Source: Phallusia mammillata (Eukaryota > Chordata > Ascidiacea > Phlebobranchia > Ascidiidae). From it: a stretch of 64,000 nt of DNA. A model generated the notes under the pieces. It ran no database searches, had not been told where the DNA came from, and was given only the letters and a program-made list of their open reading frames with translations. Both the position numbers and the translations under genes were made by a program. The stretch spans positions 58,651-122,650 of the forward strand of contig QLIY01000456.1 in NCBI GenBank assembly GCA_003260075.1, given 5' to 3'. This document shows positions 13,901 through 25,500 of the stretch, piece by piece (the first letter of the stretch is position 1; every line of letters begins with the position of its first letter).

Positions 13901-14856
13901 ACACCCTACTCAACCGAACCATATCACATCACAGGCGCCAAAAAAATCAATACTTTGAATGTTGATGCGCAAGCTCAGGACATAGTGTTGTATAACGTGG
14001 CAGCAATTACGTGTACGTGTCACTCTCAATTACCACAAATCACATTAGACTATGACGCATTGTACTGACATTGACATTTATCCCAACGTATTTTCCCCAT
14101 CTGTCAAATGATTCACACGCCAACGTAAGTATATCAAAAGGAAGTTCAAATGCTGAAGGCCCTTCGAACAGTCTTTTGAGCTTTTACATCAGGAAACGCA
14201 CATTATTCGAATCACGTAGGCACTTGTAGCAAGTAATGGATTTCACATTAAACTCTTTTTGTATATTTGAGCCCGATGAGCAGGGTTTTCTTGTAATAAA
14301 GTACAATCCCAACCACATTATGTCGTGTTTTTCTGCATAACAGCGGTGTACGGAATTTATTATTGAAACATCTCCTGACCTAAAAGTGTGTTGTGTCTTC
14401 TAAATCAGGAACAGAATTTTTTACATTTAATTTCAATGGATAAAACAAATAGCGTTTTGTTATGTTAATATCTTATCTCAGATCGACGAATCTTGTCCAG
14501 CAGTTAAATCTTTTTGTTCTAATTTATCGATAATTTGACCCGCAGATTTGTTGGAAGCAACTAAGGTTCAATGGGCCAACTTTTGTTGTCACAAAATTTG
14601 ATTTGCATGATACCAAACGTTATGCACACCATATCACAAAGTTGTCACAAAATTTGATTTGCATGATACCAAACGTTATGCACACCATATGCGAATATAA
14701 ATGGTAATAGAGGTACGAAAATACGAAGTAGAAAGCAAGGCGTTTACCTGCCATGATGACCAACGCGACACATGCTTTAACGATATAAATCCAGTACGGC
14801 GAGTCTTCGTACTTCACACACGAGAAGTTTTCCAAACCCTCCACCATAGTTTCCAT
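4977..14856 (-). CDS. divergent rhodopsin-family GPCR, 7 exons, 444 aa
   Basis: Exons in order: 14748-14856 (N-terminus, start of TM1), 13383-13548 (rest of TM1, TM2), 10025-10133 (TM3), 9453-9729 (TM4, extracellular loop 2), 7058-7206 (TM5), 6202-6373 (loop 3, TM6), 4977-5329 (TM7, tail, TGA). Phases agree at all six joins. Class A marks: ENVVV in TM1, LSLVAADLL in TM2 (Asp2.50), AIW in TM4 (Trp4.50), TVP in TM6 and NPIAY in TM7. Missing or odd: no Cys at the usual TM3 start, the DRY position appears to read I-R-V, no Trp in the TM6 CWxP position and no Pro in TM5. Start: the frame is closed by TAG upstream, so ATG at 14856 (or 14847) is preferred. The acceptor of the TM4 exon is pyrimidine-poor. 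The TM3 and TM4 exons also occur at 12278-12386 and 11706-11982 through an assembly duplication. Ligand unknown. Confidence 0.88.
7326..7677. mobile_element. nested hAT-like MITE (352 bp)
   Basis: Terminal inverted repeats CAGGGGCGTAGCC and GGCTGCCTACGCCACTG with an exact 8-bp duplication GGCACCAC (7318-7325 and 7678-7685). It is inserted in the 7258-8754 element, so it is younger than it. Confidence 0.88.
7874..8389. mobile_element. nested hAT-like MITE (516 bp)
   Basis: Ends TCATGGGTGCCCAA and TTGGGCACCCCTG, with an exact 8-bp duplication GTCAAGAC (7866-7873 and 8390-8397). The body has further partly palindromic GATCGCGATC and GTCGATC motifs near each end. Second independent insertion in the 7258-8754 element. 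Confidence 0.85.
8698..10949. repeat. first copy of exact 2,252-bp duplication
   Basis: Matches 10951-13202 at every position I compared, at a constant offset of 2,253. It starts inside the 3' end of the 7258-8754 element and carries the GPCR TM3 and TM4 exons and a MITE. The copies are separated only by N at 10950. Confidence 0.95.
10635..10851. mobile_element. hAT-like MITE (217 bp), copy 1
   Basis: CAGTGGTTCTCAAACT and GTTTGAGAACCACTG ends, with 8-bp target duplications GTCTAGGC (10627-10634) and GTCGAGGC (10852-10859), one mismatch. No coding capacity. Confidence 0.88.
11706..12386 (-). other. duplicate GPCR TM3 and TM4 exons
   Basis: Exons 12278-12386 (TM3) and 11706-11982 (TM4, loop 2) repeat those at 10025-10133 and 9453-9729 base for base. 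Using both would give a protein with two TM3-TM4 pairs, although the phases would allow it. Read as an assembly copy of the same two exons. Confidence 0.85.
12888..13104. mobile_element. hAT-like MITE (217 bp), copy 2
   Basis: Second appearance of the 10635-10851 element, same target duplications, carried by the duplicated block and not an independent insertion. Confidence 0.88.
14585..14690. repeat. tandem duplication, period 56 bp
   Basis: The 50-bp stretch at 14585-14634, beginning GTTGTCACAAAATTTGA, recurs exactly at 14641-14690. It lies in the first GPCR intron. Confidence 0.85.
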
Positions 14857-14872
14857 ATTGAGACCAGATTTC

Positions 14873-15036
14873 AAAGCATACTATCGTACCTCTTACAACA
14901 GTCCTGCTGAGGAAATAATAACATACTTTTGAAAGCATACTATCGTACCTCTTACAAAAGTCCTGCTGAGGAAATAATAACATACTTTTCAAAACATACT
15001 ATTGCCCTCTTACAAAGTCCTGGTAAGGAAATAATA
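14873..15036. repeat. three-copy tandem repeat upstream of the GPCR start
   Basis: Three copies, period about 59 bp, built on CATACTATCGTACCTCTTAC and GTCCTGCTGAGGAAATAATA. The first two are nearly identical and the third is diverged and shorter. The array begins 17 bp upstream of the GPCR ATG, so it covers the 5' UTR or core promoter. Confidence 0.85.
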
Positions 15037-18000
15037 AAAAGCAACTGCACCAATAAAATCGATTTCCATCAGGGTCGCACCTTCCTTGTGACTAAGAGCG
15101 TAGATTTTTTTTATCCGGTTAATATTATCCGGGTGGAGATAGGTCGCAATAATTCATATACGGAAAGTTAATTAAAGATACTACTCTTTGTATGTAAGGC
15201 CTAATTTTAAAAATATTACAGGAATCTTTGGTTGAACCCCTTAGTTTAAGTTATCCCATATATTTTAGGTTACAAGTTTCCCAAACCGAGTCCAGTGTCA
15301 AGTAAAGTTTATCAATTTTTATCATTCAAAATAGTACTATACTTCCTTTGGTTCGAAAACAATCACGTTAATAAACCTATAAATCCAAATGTTCGATGGC
15401 TTACTCTAAGAAGTCCGGAATTGTGCGATAAGTACTTCGGATCAATTGATTTAATTGATCAACATAAGCTTCATCTCCAACAACACAGGGCAAAAAGAAA
15501 CGCCGTTTAGAATCAAGAAATTATTTTGTGAAATTATACTTCACCTTTCATATCCAAATCAAACTTCAAGCTCGGTCTTAAGATGAGTTGTTCTGTTGCC
15601 CGGTATTATACGTAACTCGTCTAACAAACCCACTCTCTCTATATATATTTTTATGCGAAATATTATGATAGGCTTTAAACTTTGTCTTTTGGTGTAATTG
15701 AACCTAATCGGTTTTCTTTTATAAATTACACGTAATCAGGCAACGACACGAATTCGTGTATATAGGCCACGTCTGGCAAAAACATGAATATTTAAAGTTA
15801 AACATGGTGTGGTGCAGCTCAATTTGATGTTATTTTGTAATTTTTAAATATTTATGTCGGCTCAGTTACAACGTATAACACGTAAATCCTGTAACCACCG
15901 GTTTTTAGTTTTTTTTTACCCACTAGTATTAGCAGAAAGTATCATAGTTTGTTATTCACCGATGCTAAACAAAACGTTAAATGTTGAACTTTGTGGTACT
16001 CACAGTCCGCAAAAAAAGATTTTATCAACAACTTTTTACACGTCACAAGCAAGTTAAGTGTTCACGTAAATCAAATAAACGCATTAACAGACGTATATCG
16101 CACAAAACACACACATTATTTAGTTGAATGACCAGGTATAAATCATTACAGTTTTAAAAACATGTTTTGCCTGTAAGACCTCTATTTTGCACGCATATGC
16201 CACAAAAACCAACAAATAGCTTTATATCTTCAGGCTAAAGTCCGCATTTTTCCCTTTTTCATCAATAGAAATACCCACAATGCGTCTTAAAAATATGTTG
16301 TTTAATATATGGGTTTCTTATCCAACAATGTTACATCGATTATGAATCGATCAATTCAAGTCACGTTAACAGGCGTGTATTTGTAAATTTACGTTTTCAA
16401 CGTGTTGAGTTATGAATCCCTGAAGGTCTGAGGGGCCCGTTTAAGGTTGATGAATTATTGATGTTGCACGCTGACCTGCCGTGTATTTAAAACTGCCGAT
16501 CACATCATAATATAACTGGCATTTGTTTACCAAGGTCAACGAACTTTTTTAGCATGTCAGGCTCACTGCCAATTTTCCATTTAAACAAGGCAAAGTAACA
16601 ATAGAAATCAACCGTTTCCAAAATATACCACTCGTTTTTTTAACGTGTAGTTGCATTTGAAATGAAAAATGGCTCATAACAGTTTTACATTGAAACAAAA
16701 GAACACAAAGGACTCCAGGCCTGATACATGCTTTCATGGGTTAAACCAGTGGTTCCCAACCGGGGAGGAATTTTATGAGTTCAGGGGAGGAATTTCATAA
16801 AAACTGTAAAATAAATTACATTGGAAATGTTATTTTTATACCTTATTATGTCCATTATAATTTGGATTCTGAAATGGACATCCCTAATTATAAGGTCTAT
16901 TTCAAATTGCTAAATTTTTTTACGCTATATTTGTTTTTCGTCTTATGGGGAGGAATGAATAGTTCGAAAATGGGCAAAGGGAGGAATGTAACAAAAAAGG
17001 TTGGGAACCACTGGGTTAAACGATTTTGGTCTTACTTTTCTTGTCTCTGCAAGAACAATGCATTCATGCGTATTTGCGTAACTTTTCAAGTCTTCCCCGA
17101 TTGGTAAGCAATTATAAAAATGAAAAAAAACGCTTGGTGTTCTTTGCTATCTTGCGTTTTATTGCACATCCCAATTCCAAAAGTTTAATTAGTTTTCAAT
17201 ATCTTCAAACTTACTCTTTTGACCCCGTTCACTTATGTATGATACTAATATTGGCATTCACCTGTATAATCACTGACCCAATACAACAATTCTTTTACTG
17301 CTGAATTATCTCAAGGCACTATACACACTGCAACTAAAATTCACTGAACTGAACTCTATTGTGTGACTATGTAGAACCACATTTGTCCCTTTTTAACATT
17401 CATGTTCAACCAGCACTGTCCGCGTAGTCCCTTACTTTGTCCATCGCACGTGCACAACATCTAACGCGGTGTTCGCATTATTCCAGCTGTAATCGATATG
17501 TCGACTCTATTAAACCTCTGCCAACCAGTGCAAGTGTTTTGTCCTGTTGTTGTCAGAGCGTAGCTGATTTTGGGCGCGATCTATCTGTATTGATTTTGGG
17601 TCCATGGTTTACACATCTTCTCACACCTTAAAACGTGCTGGTATAAAAACAACATTGCATGTGTAAGTGATCAAACGTTAAGGTCCTTGGAAGCAGTTAA
17701 ATAATTTTAAATTATCACATCAGCCTGTTTTTTTTTTCAACCGAAATATTTGAAGCGTATATTTTTAGTAAGCATCTAATTTTACCAGATGTTTTTTACT
17801 TACATCCGGTTTTCCTACCATATGCTACCAATATGGATGATTAGCACAATTAGGCAGGTGGCCTATATGTAACGTAGCGAAGGTCGCAACCCACGATTTA
17901 TTTCTATGCGAAGCGCAATTAAATATTTATCAGGGTCTCTATGCACAGTAGTGTCAACTGTTGCTTTCGTGCTTTAAAGAGGAAAATGAAGAAAGTACTT

Positions 18001-21000
18001 TTACTTAATGCACTTTATCAGAAATAACGGTACTCCAATATGATTTTAAAAACAAAAGGCGTATTTTTGCAAAAGCTCTACATTGTTACTAACATCGTAA
18101 CTTTGAATTGGTTAATATACCAATAAGATCAAACTGATCAACTACACTGTGCGATTAATAAATCGCGTCGATAATTTTTTTTAACTGTTTCTGTTGTCTC
18201 TCAACTGTCTTTGTTGTCACCGCAAACAAGCTTGAGATTAAACTAACAGATCCAAATCACTTAAGCGGCTTTCACGATTTTTCTTTTTTTTTAAAGAAAT
18301 TTTTTTTTTAAGTCCCATTTAATCCAAACAACCGTAGGATCGCTTTGAAATTTCATTGATTTTACGGTTTACGTTATTGATTCTTTACTACTTCCAGTGG
18401 GTTTTTGTAAGAAGATGTCGATGTTCAATTAAGGGCTAGACCGTTTTGAAGTTAAACGTAGTGCTTTAAAATAACTCGCTTTTGGTTAAAACGTTTGTTT
18501 GAAACGTAGACTTTGACTTTTCTCCCAAATCATCGATGGCGTTTGTGTGTCTGGTTAATTTTGTTATAGTGGAAAGTGAAATAAACTACAAACATTATAA
18601 ATGAAAGATCTGAAACTTTTATGTTATATCAGCCTATGCTTAGAACTTTCCGTCTGATAGTAGTTTACAAGTTTGACCGTACTGCATTTGTACATTAAGC
18701 TGTGTTAGTGGTTCAAGCATCCCGTTACTTGCAAACGCTATTTTGCAGGAAGATCGTCGTTTATTGTTTTTGGTACTTTTCGACTACTTCCTGACTGACA
18801 TAAAATTTACTGAAAACCGCTACACCATCAAAAGAGTTGATCACTTTTACAAAACAAGTGATAAATGCACAACTTTTGCGACGCTGCCATTTTATAGAAT
18901 TATTTACAGGCAAACTCGCACAGCGGATAAAACTCATAGGCAAGATTCTTTACTCCATACCTTATGCTGTTTACCAACTAGTACGTAAAAACCTAAACAA
19001 TTATTTGTAAAGACTTCACCAGAGTAGTTTCTGTACAATCAGTAGAAGGCTTTACTCTAAGAGTCTAGACAATCCAACTACAGATGTCTTTCGTCAGTAG
19101 GCCCGCGTTATGTAATTACAGCGGGACGCTAACCACAACGACTTGTCTATGTTTCTGCGGTTTAGGAATTTCTGAGGTTAGCGGGTTTCCTGTATCGTTT
19201 CATGCTTAAAACAACATAGCTTAATTGCGCATGCTGCAAAGCTGGTCTTATCCATTAATATGACAGATGTGTGTTTATTTCAGGGATACCGCTTATACTC
19301 GTGGTGTTTGGCTCTACTGCATAGATACCAGAACTAATTTGCCAGAATTGGAAACTTTATGAAAAAAAACAAACAAATAATAATCTATCAATTACAAACA
19401 GCAAACATGATTTGCAACAGCGAACAACTGAGTTTTTACGCCAGACATTTAATATTAAAAGTACAGAACAGCACACGTGACTAACTAAAGTGAGCTTCGA
19501 AACTGGACCTGTCACAATGTACGTGCAATGAATAATGGTCCTGTATTTAAGAGCAGGAAGCACAAAGGTAATTAACGGTTGCTATTACATTGATGTCTGA
19601 AAAACCCCATTGAACGACTATCGTGGGACCTATTTAGAGGTTTGACCTTGAATTTAATTTGGTGCTTGCAAGGCGAAGATCGTTTATTCGATGAATTGTC
19701 TTCATTTAGCCGCAGATTTAATAGAAACCGCAAAATTCAATTACTTGAAAATTGATGCATCTACTACTTGTCAACACAACAGGTTGCGTGGCTGCTGACT
19801 TTCTATCCACCAAATTGCCCAATATTTCGCAGCTTTTATCGGGACCAACTTTTTTAAGTAGCAGTATTTTTTGGGTTAGATTTAATTAACTAGCTGCTAG
19901 GAGTGTAGATGTACCAAAAAAACAAAAACAATTAAAAATACCACAAAATTCTATTAAACGAAAAATTCGTGAACACGGCTTTACAATCTGGATTGATCTG
20001 ACTGTCATCTAGGGCTACACACTGAAAATCCTTTATGAGATCGAATGATCACTTGATCGATTTAGATTTCAAACGACGAAACGTGATTACAGTTGTGGTT
20101 GTCCTTTGAAGAAAGTTGAAATCAAAATTCAACGACAATGGTTTGAAAACCAATCAAGTAACTGGGCCGACAGGTGGTTTTTTGAAACTCTCTTTCAATC
20201 CAACCTCATGACATTAGGGATGAAAATTGTTTTTGATCGATTAGTGACAGATCAGTGAGGGTCGAGCGCAAGTCATACAATGATGTGGCCTATGAAATAT
20301 GTTGTTTTGTACTGTATTTTTTTAATACATTTGTAATGTCACTTATAATAATCGTCGTGTGTGTCTTTATGTACACGAAACGCTTTAAAAGCAAAGCGTG
20401 GCCCAATTTATTGTATTACCCCGAAATATAGGCATGCGATCGGCCACTTCTTTGTTTTCTGATCTATATATCCTCTGCATCAGCCTGATAATAAGTGTAG
20501 ACCAACTTGTATTTCATTGGTGATATGCTACACAAAGGCTTTTGGTTAACAAACTTTTTATATTCGTTGACATCATGCACTCTCTTATCAAAAACGCAAT
20601 TCGTCGATAAATAATTGGCCACCCCACCGCTCATATTAGTTGCAACTAAAATGACATAAACACAAATCCTTATCGTAACAATAAGGTGGTAAACAACATA
20701 AAACTAGCAACCGAGTCCTGGCAAATGATTTGGTTTTAAACAAAGCAGAGAGAGTTTTAAAATCATGTAAAAACAGTAGTTACACTAATTAGGTAACATA
20801 ATTAAGTCAAAGTAACATTGTTTACTTCGGCGTTTATATTTCATTTTAAACCGATCGAAACAAATCGGTAGCAAAATTGACAAGGATTTTTATCAAGCTT
20901 GAAAACCTATTGCTGGTTCATAATAGGCCTAATTAATGTAAATGGATGATTAGTTTTCAACAACAAGTTTTTCTGTGACCAGTGCAAAAAACATTCAATT

Positions 21001-22343
21001 GTTAACGTGTTGGCTGTTAGGTGTTTAGTTTTGTCTTCATATGTTGCCTCAATTTAACCTTTTCATCAGTAACTTCGTTATGGAGTAATTTAGCCGACCG
21101 TGAAGTGTTTAGAATTCGTAAAATCGTCAACCTTTACAAAAACTACAACATCAGGACTCGATTTATAAGTTAGTTTAATATTGTAGGATTCCCGACCCTT
21201 TTCTAAGTTCGTTTAATGTATTAACTTGTTTCTGGGGTTTTACTACGTTTTCACTGGTCTTGCATCACCACTTCTCTCCTTTTTACTGTTTAGTTAGGCA
21301 GGCACGACAAAATTTTGTTCAGGTAGTGCGACGTGATTTTTATAATACTGTGTGTTTAAATTTTATTTAGCTGCTGCTTAACAATGTCAATTAATTTGAA
21401 CCCCACGAAAATGCTATATGTGTATTTAAAGACGTTTTTAATATTTGGCTTGATTTAAACCTGATTGTATTTTATATTGTGGTTTAAACTCTCGGCAATG
21501 CTGCGACCTAACAATATAAATCAACTAAGTAGCGTAAGGCCTTGGTAAAGGACAAAACCTTTCGGCAGTCAACCGCTTTAAGCCTGTTGTTTTGTGCAAC
21601 GTTTGAAGCAGTTTATGTGTACAGCGCAGCAGGAAAAAAAAACAGTTTGTACATAACTCCAGCTCTCCAGATTTTTTTTAAAAAAAAGTCGATTTCCACT
21701 TCCTAAAAATATTTCCTAAACCGTTTCGGTTTGCGTTCGTTCTGCGTAACGCGTAGATTTGGTATGGTAAACACAGACCGACTCATATACAAAAAAAGGT
21801 GTGTCAATTTTGAAACGGCTGGTGGAATAACAATTCTCGTCTTACCAGGTTGCAACGTTTGTTCGCAATCATCCATGGCGCAAACAGTCGTTAAACTATA
21901 CAACTCATATTACCGTAGTCCGTAAACAACAGCAATGCAGCTGACGAAGTAACAAACGCACCAGCACTGCTATTGAAGCAATTCGACCATCTCGCTTAAT
22001 TTCAATTATCTCAATAATTGCATGCGCGCCTGTGATTTTGTTCAAGGTTACCGGAATAGTAATATCGTTTTTTATTTGTCACGCACACATAGCACCTCAT
22101 GATGTTTATAGGGCTCGATTAAATAACACATTGTGGTGCTCAAGTTCCTTTTTCATCTCTTTTTAATAAAATGCAGTAACCAATTCATTATTTGGCAATG
22201 CACTGTTTCTTGCCACTCGATGTCTAACCCTGAAGCTGAGTTTCATCGCAAAGTTTAGTGAAAAGCGTGATTTTACAAAATCGTAAAGCAACAATACTGT
22301 TTCAGTCCCCAAACCTGCAATCACTGTCATAACGTTTTAAGTA
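15037..22343. other. 7-kb gene-free intergenic region
   Basis: AT-rich sequence between the GPCR 5' end and the first crystallin 3' end. Frames are short and show no domain, coherent splice series or window repeat. One hAT-like MITE is present (listed separately). Short acceptor-like sites at about 18748 and 19283 do not lead to a supportable exon set. Confidence 0.5.
16747..17013. mobile_element. hAT-like MITE (267 bp)
   Basis: CAGTGGTTCCCAACC and GGTTGGGAACCACTG are exact 15-bp inverted ends, flanked by an exact 8-bp duplication GGTTAAAC (16739-16746 and 17014-17021). The sharp ends suggest a recent insertion. Confidence 0.92.
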
Positions 22344-22349
22344 TTTATT
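22344..22349 (-). terminator. candidate poly(A) signal
   Basis: AATAAA on the minus strand, about 166 bp past the stop of the first crystallin gene. No closer hexamer was noted. Confidence 0.4.
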
Positions 22350-22514
22350 CACACAATCAGTCCAAGCGAAGATTCGAAGTAGTACATAATAACAGCAATT
22401 AACTTTTGCAAATTAAATCACACGCTTTATCATTTTACGAAATTCATATCATGGTTACTTCAAGGCTAATTATAGCAATAAGCAAAAGCCACAATCTACA
22501 TTGATTTTTGGCAT

Positions 22515-25500
22515 TCAGATTGGTTTTACAGATGACATGGAGTCGTTGGTGCCGCCCCAAGCTTCCCAAGTCGAGTAACTTCCCGGTTTCAAAGTGCAGC
22601 TGCGTCCGGCATAATTTGCGTGTTCAAAGACAGTCCAACTATACAAAATATATATGTGTTAAAAATCAGCTGTTACAAAAATCATTACGAAACTCATATT
22701 TATAAATAGTCTTACTTTCCCGAATGCACTACAATCGAAGATACGATGTCGTTGAAACCTTGCTTGCCGATAAAGTCGCATTCTCCATCTAATTCCAATT
22801 TCCTTCCTTGGAAGTTAGCATGCTCGTATAGTGTAATCTGAAATGAAAGAAAATACTGATCAAAATCAGGACTTTGTGAATCGTAGCTGAAGAAAAGTTT
22901 GGCTTATAATGTAATAGTTATCAGTTCAAACCTTTATCTTGAACTATGATTACAACGTTTTGAACGAAAAACAGGCTTCTCTACTTTTAATACTCTATAT
23001 ACATTCTGACACCGATCTAATTTTATTATTATTATTTTTATCAATTATACATTATCTCTTACTGTAGGAATAATTCACACACTGTAGTTACTTATTGAGG
23101 AAGTTTTAGATTGAAGCTAGGAATAAAAGTTTCCAAGTTTATCCAAACCATTCGTAATGTCAAGCTCTTAAAACTTTACACGGTTATCCCTACTGTGTAG
23201 CTTGAAAAGTTCGTGACTTTGCCACAAAACTATCTACACTTGTTACACATGGTAAATGGCCGTGTTTACTTACCAGTTTAGCTGTTACAGTCCTCAACCT
23301 TTGGCTAAACAATATAGCAAACGTGGTTACGTAACCGCAAAAGAAATAAGTCGGCTTGCCGCAACAAAAAAGAGTTTTGATGCCAAACGCAACGCAGTAC
23401 CGAAATTTCTTGGGTTGTCGGATTTTTTTCTTACCGATGCAGTTGGTTTTACAGATGACATGCTATCGTTGGTTCCACCCCAAGCATCCCAAGTCGAGTA
23501 CCTTCCCGGCTTTAAATTATAGCTGCGTCCAGCATAATTTGCGTGTTCGAAGACAGTCCAACTACATGAAATACAAATAAAATGTTGTAAATAAACTGTT
23601 ACCTTCATTATAAAATCTCAATTATCTTACTTTCCCGAATGCACTACAATTGACGATACGACGTCGTTGAAACCGTGCTTGCCAAGAAAGTCGCATTCAC
23701 CATCCAATTCCACAGTCTTCCCTTGGAAGTTACCATGCTCGTATAGTGTAATCTGAATAAAAACGAAAGTAGATGAAATACTTTATATTTTCGCTCTACG
23801 AAGCTTCTTGCATAAATTTTAAAGTTTTTATTTCACGCCTCCACCTGCAATTATAATTACAATGTATGCCTTACAAACGGGGTAAAAGTTGTTTATGTTT
23901 GTTTTTTTCTCGTTAACTGTGGCTCTTACACATTTGTTTTATTATTGTTATGATTAAAATTTCATACCTTACTAAATTATGGTGCCCACGTTGCAATTGC
24001 TTATAGGTAACAGTCTTAATGGGAATATGGAATAATGTGTCCAGATTGAAACAAACCGTTTGTGATGTCACGTTCATAATGCTTTTCATGTATGTAACAT
24101 CGTAAACCACTCAACCGTAACCTACGTCACATCTTATATGGTGTGATTGCACCACAATGCCAGAATCCCCTATGACGTAACAATACCATTGTAGTTATTT
24201 CTCTATGCTGTGCTTTTGGCCATTTAGTATCGAGTTTAGTTTGGACCACGTGTAGTTTGTTAGTTGCTTACTTGAATTTGCAGCCGTTAGATAAAGTAAT
24301 GAAAGTGACTAATTATAATTTGTTTGTCATTAATAGATGGTAATGCTTTATAAACTTAAAAACTCTGACGAAAAGGATTAATGTTGCCTTTGCAAGGTAA
24401 GCTTGATTTGTATTTCAGTTGCCCGATTTGCCGTACATTTGAATTATCGTTTTTCATCTGTGTAGAACGCTTTCTGACGATATCAAACTGTGTTTAACTT
24501 TGATACCCTGGTCCAAAACTCTGGTAAGCTTTATTTCTGCCGGCTTAAAATTAATTTATATTTCCCATTTTTGAGTGAATGTTCTCTTTGCAGAAAACCG
24601 TGTCGTGTCGTGTCTACGGTGAACGTGACGTGATTACCGTGTCGTATTGAACCGTGTCGAAGTGTAAAATAAATTCACGCGTTTCCAGAAATTGGACTTC
24701 TCTAGTGTGACGCCAGCGCGGTACCAGGCGCGCAAATTCCTGACGTTACAATGTATATATTGGCAAACCTTTTTTCCTGTGGTAGCAGTTGGTTTAACAG
24801 ATGACATGGTGTCGTTAGTGCCTCCCCAAGTTTCCCAAGTCGAGTACCTTCCCGGCTTTAAATTGTAGCTGCGTCCGGCATAATTTGCGTGTTCGAAGAC
24901 AGTCCAACTACATGAAATACAAATAAAATGTTGTAAATAAACTGTTGCCTTTATTATTAACTCTCAATTGTCTTACTTTCCCGAATGCACTACAATCGAA
25001 GATACGATGTCGTTGAAACCATGCTTGCCAATGAAGTCGCATTCTCCATCCAATTCCACTGTCCTTCCTTGAAAGTTAGCATGCTCGTAGAGTGTAATCT
25101 AATAGGAAACAAAATTCTTATAATGTAAAACTCTTCAAAAAATAGCTTTTTAAGGGCCTGGGGCAATTTATTTGTTTACATAACAAAAGCTAACCTCACG
25201 AAATTGGGATTCTATTAATCTGTTTTAGGTAAAAAGTACAAAATGATAAATGACAACACGAGACAATAAACCACAGACCTATCAGGAAGTTTTATTGATA
25301 CGGTTTAAATTTAACATCACCGTTACATTTATTGCAGTAATTTCCGTGTTTATATGCTTCCCGCGACTCAATAGCAGCGTTAATTGACTGCTTTTGACTT
25401 AAATGAACCGCTTTGTTATGGGTGAAGCGAATGCCATCCGCAACGCCGCGCCGGTCGTAAAACCTCTATAGAGTTGTTTTGACAAAGACTGGCTTAAGGC

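Noticed and set aside
18743..19340. Possible exons after acceptor-like sites at about 18748 and 19283
   Set aside because: Frames close quickly and no phase-compatible neighbours or domains were found.
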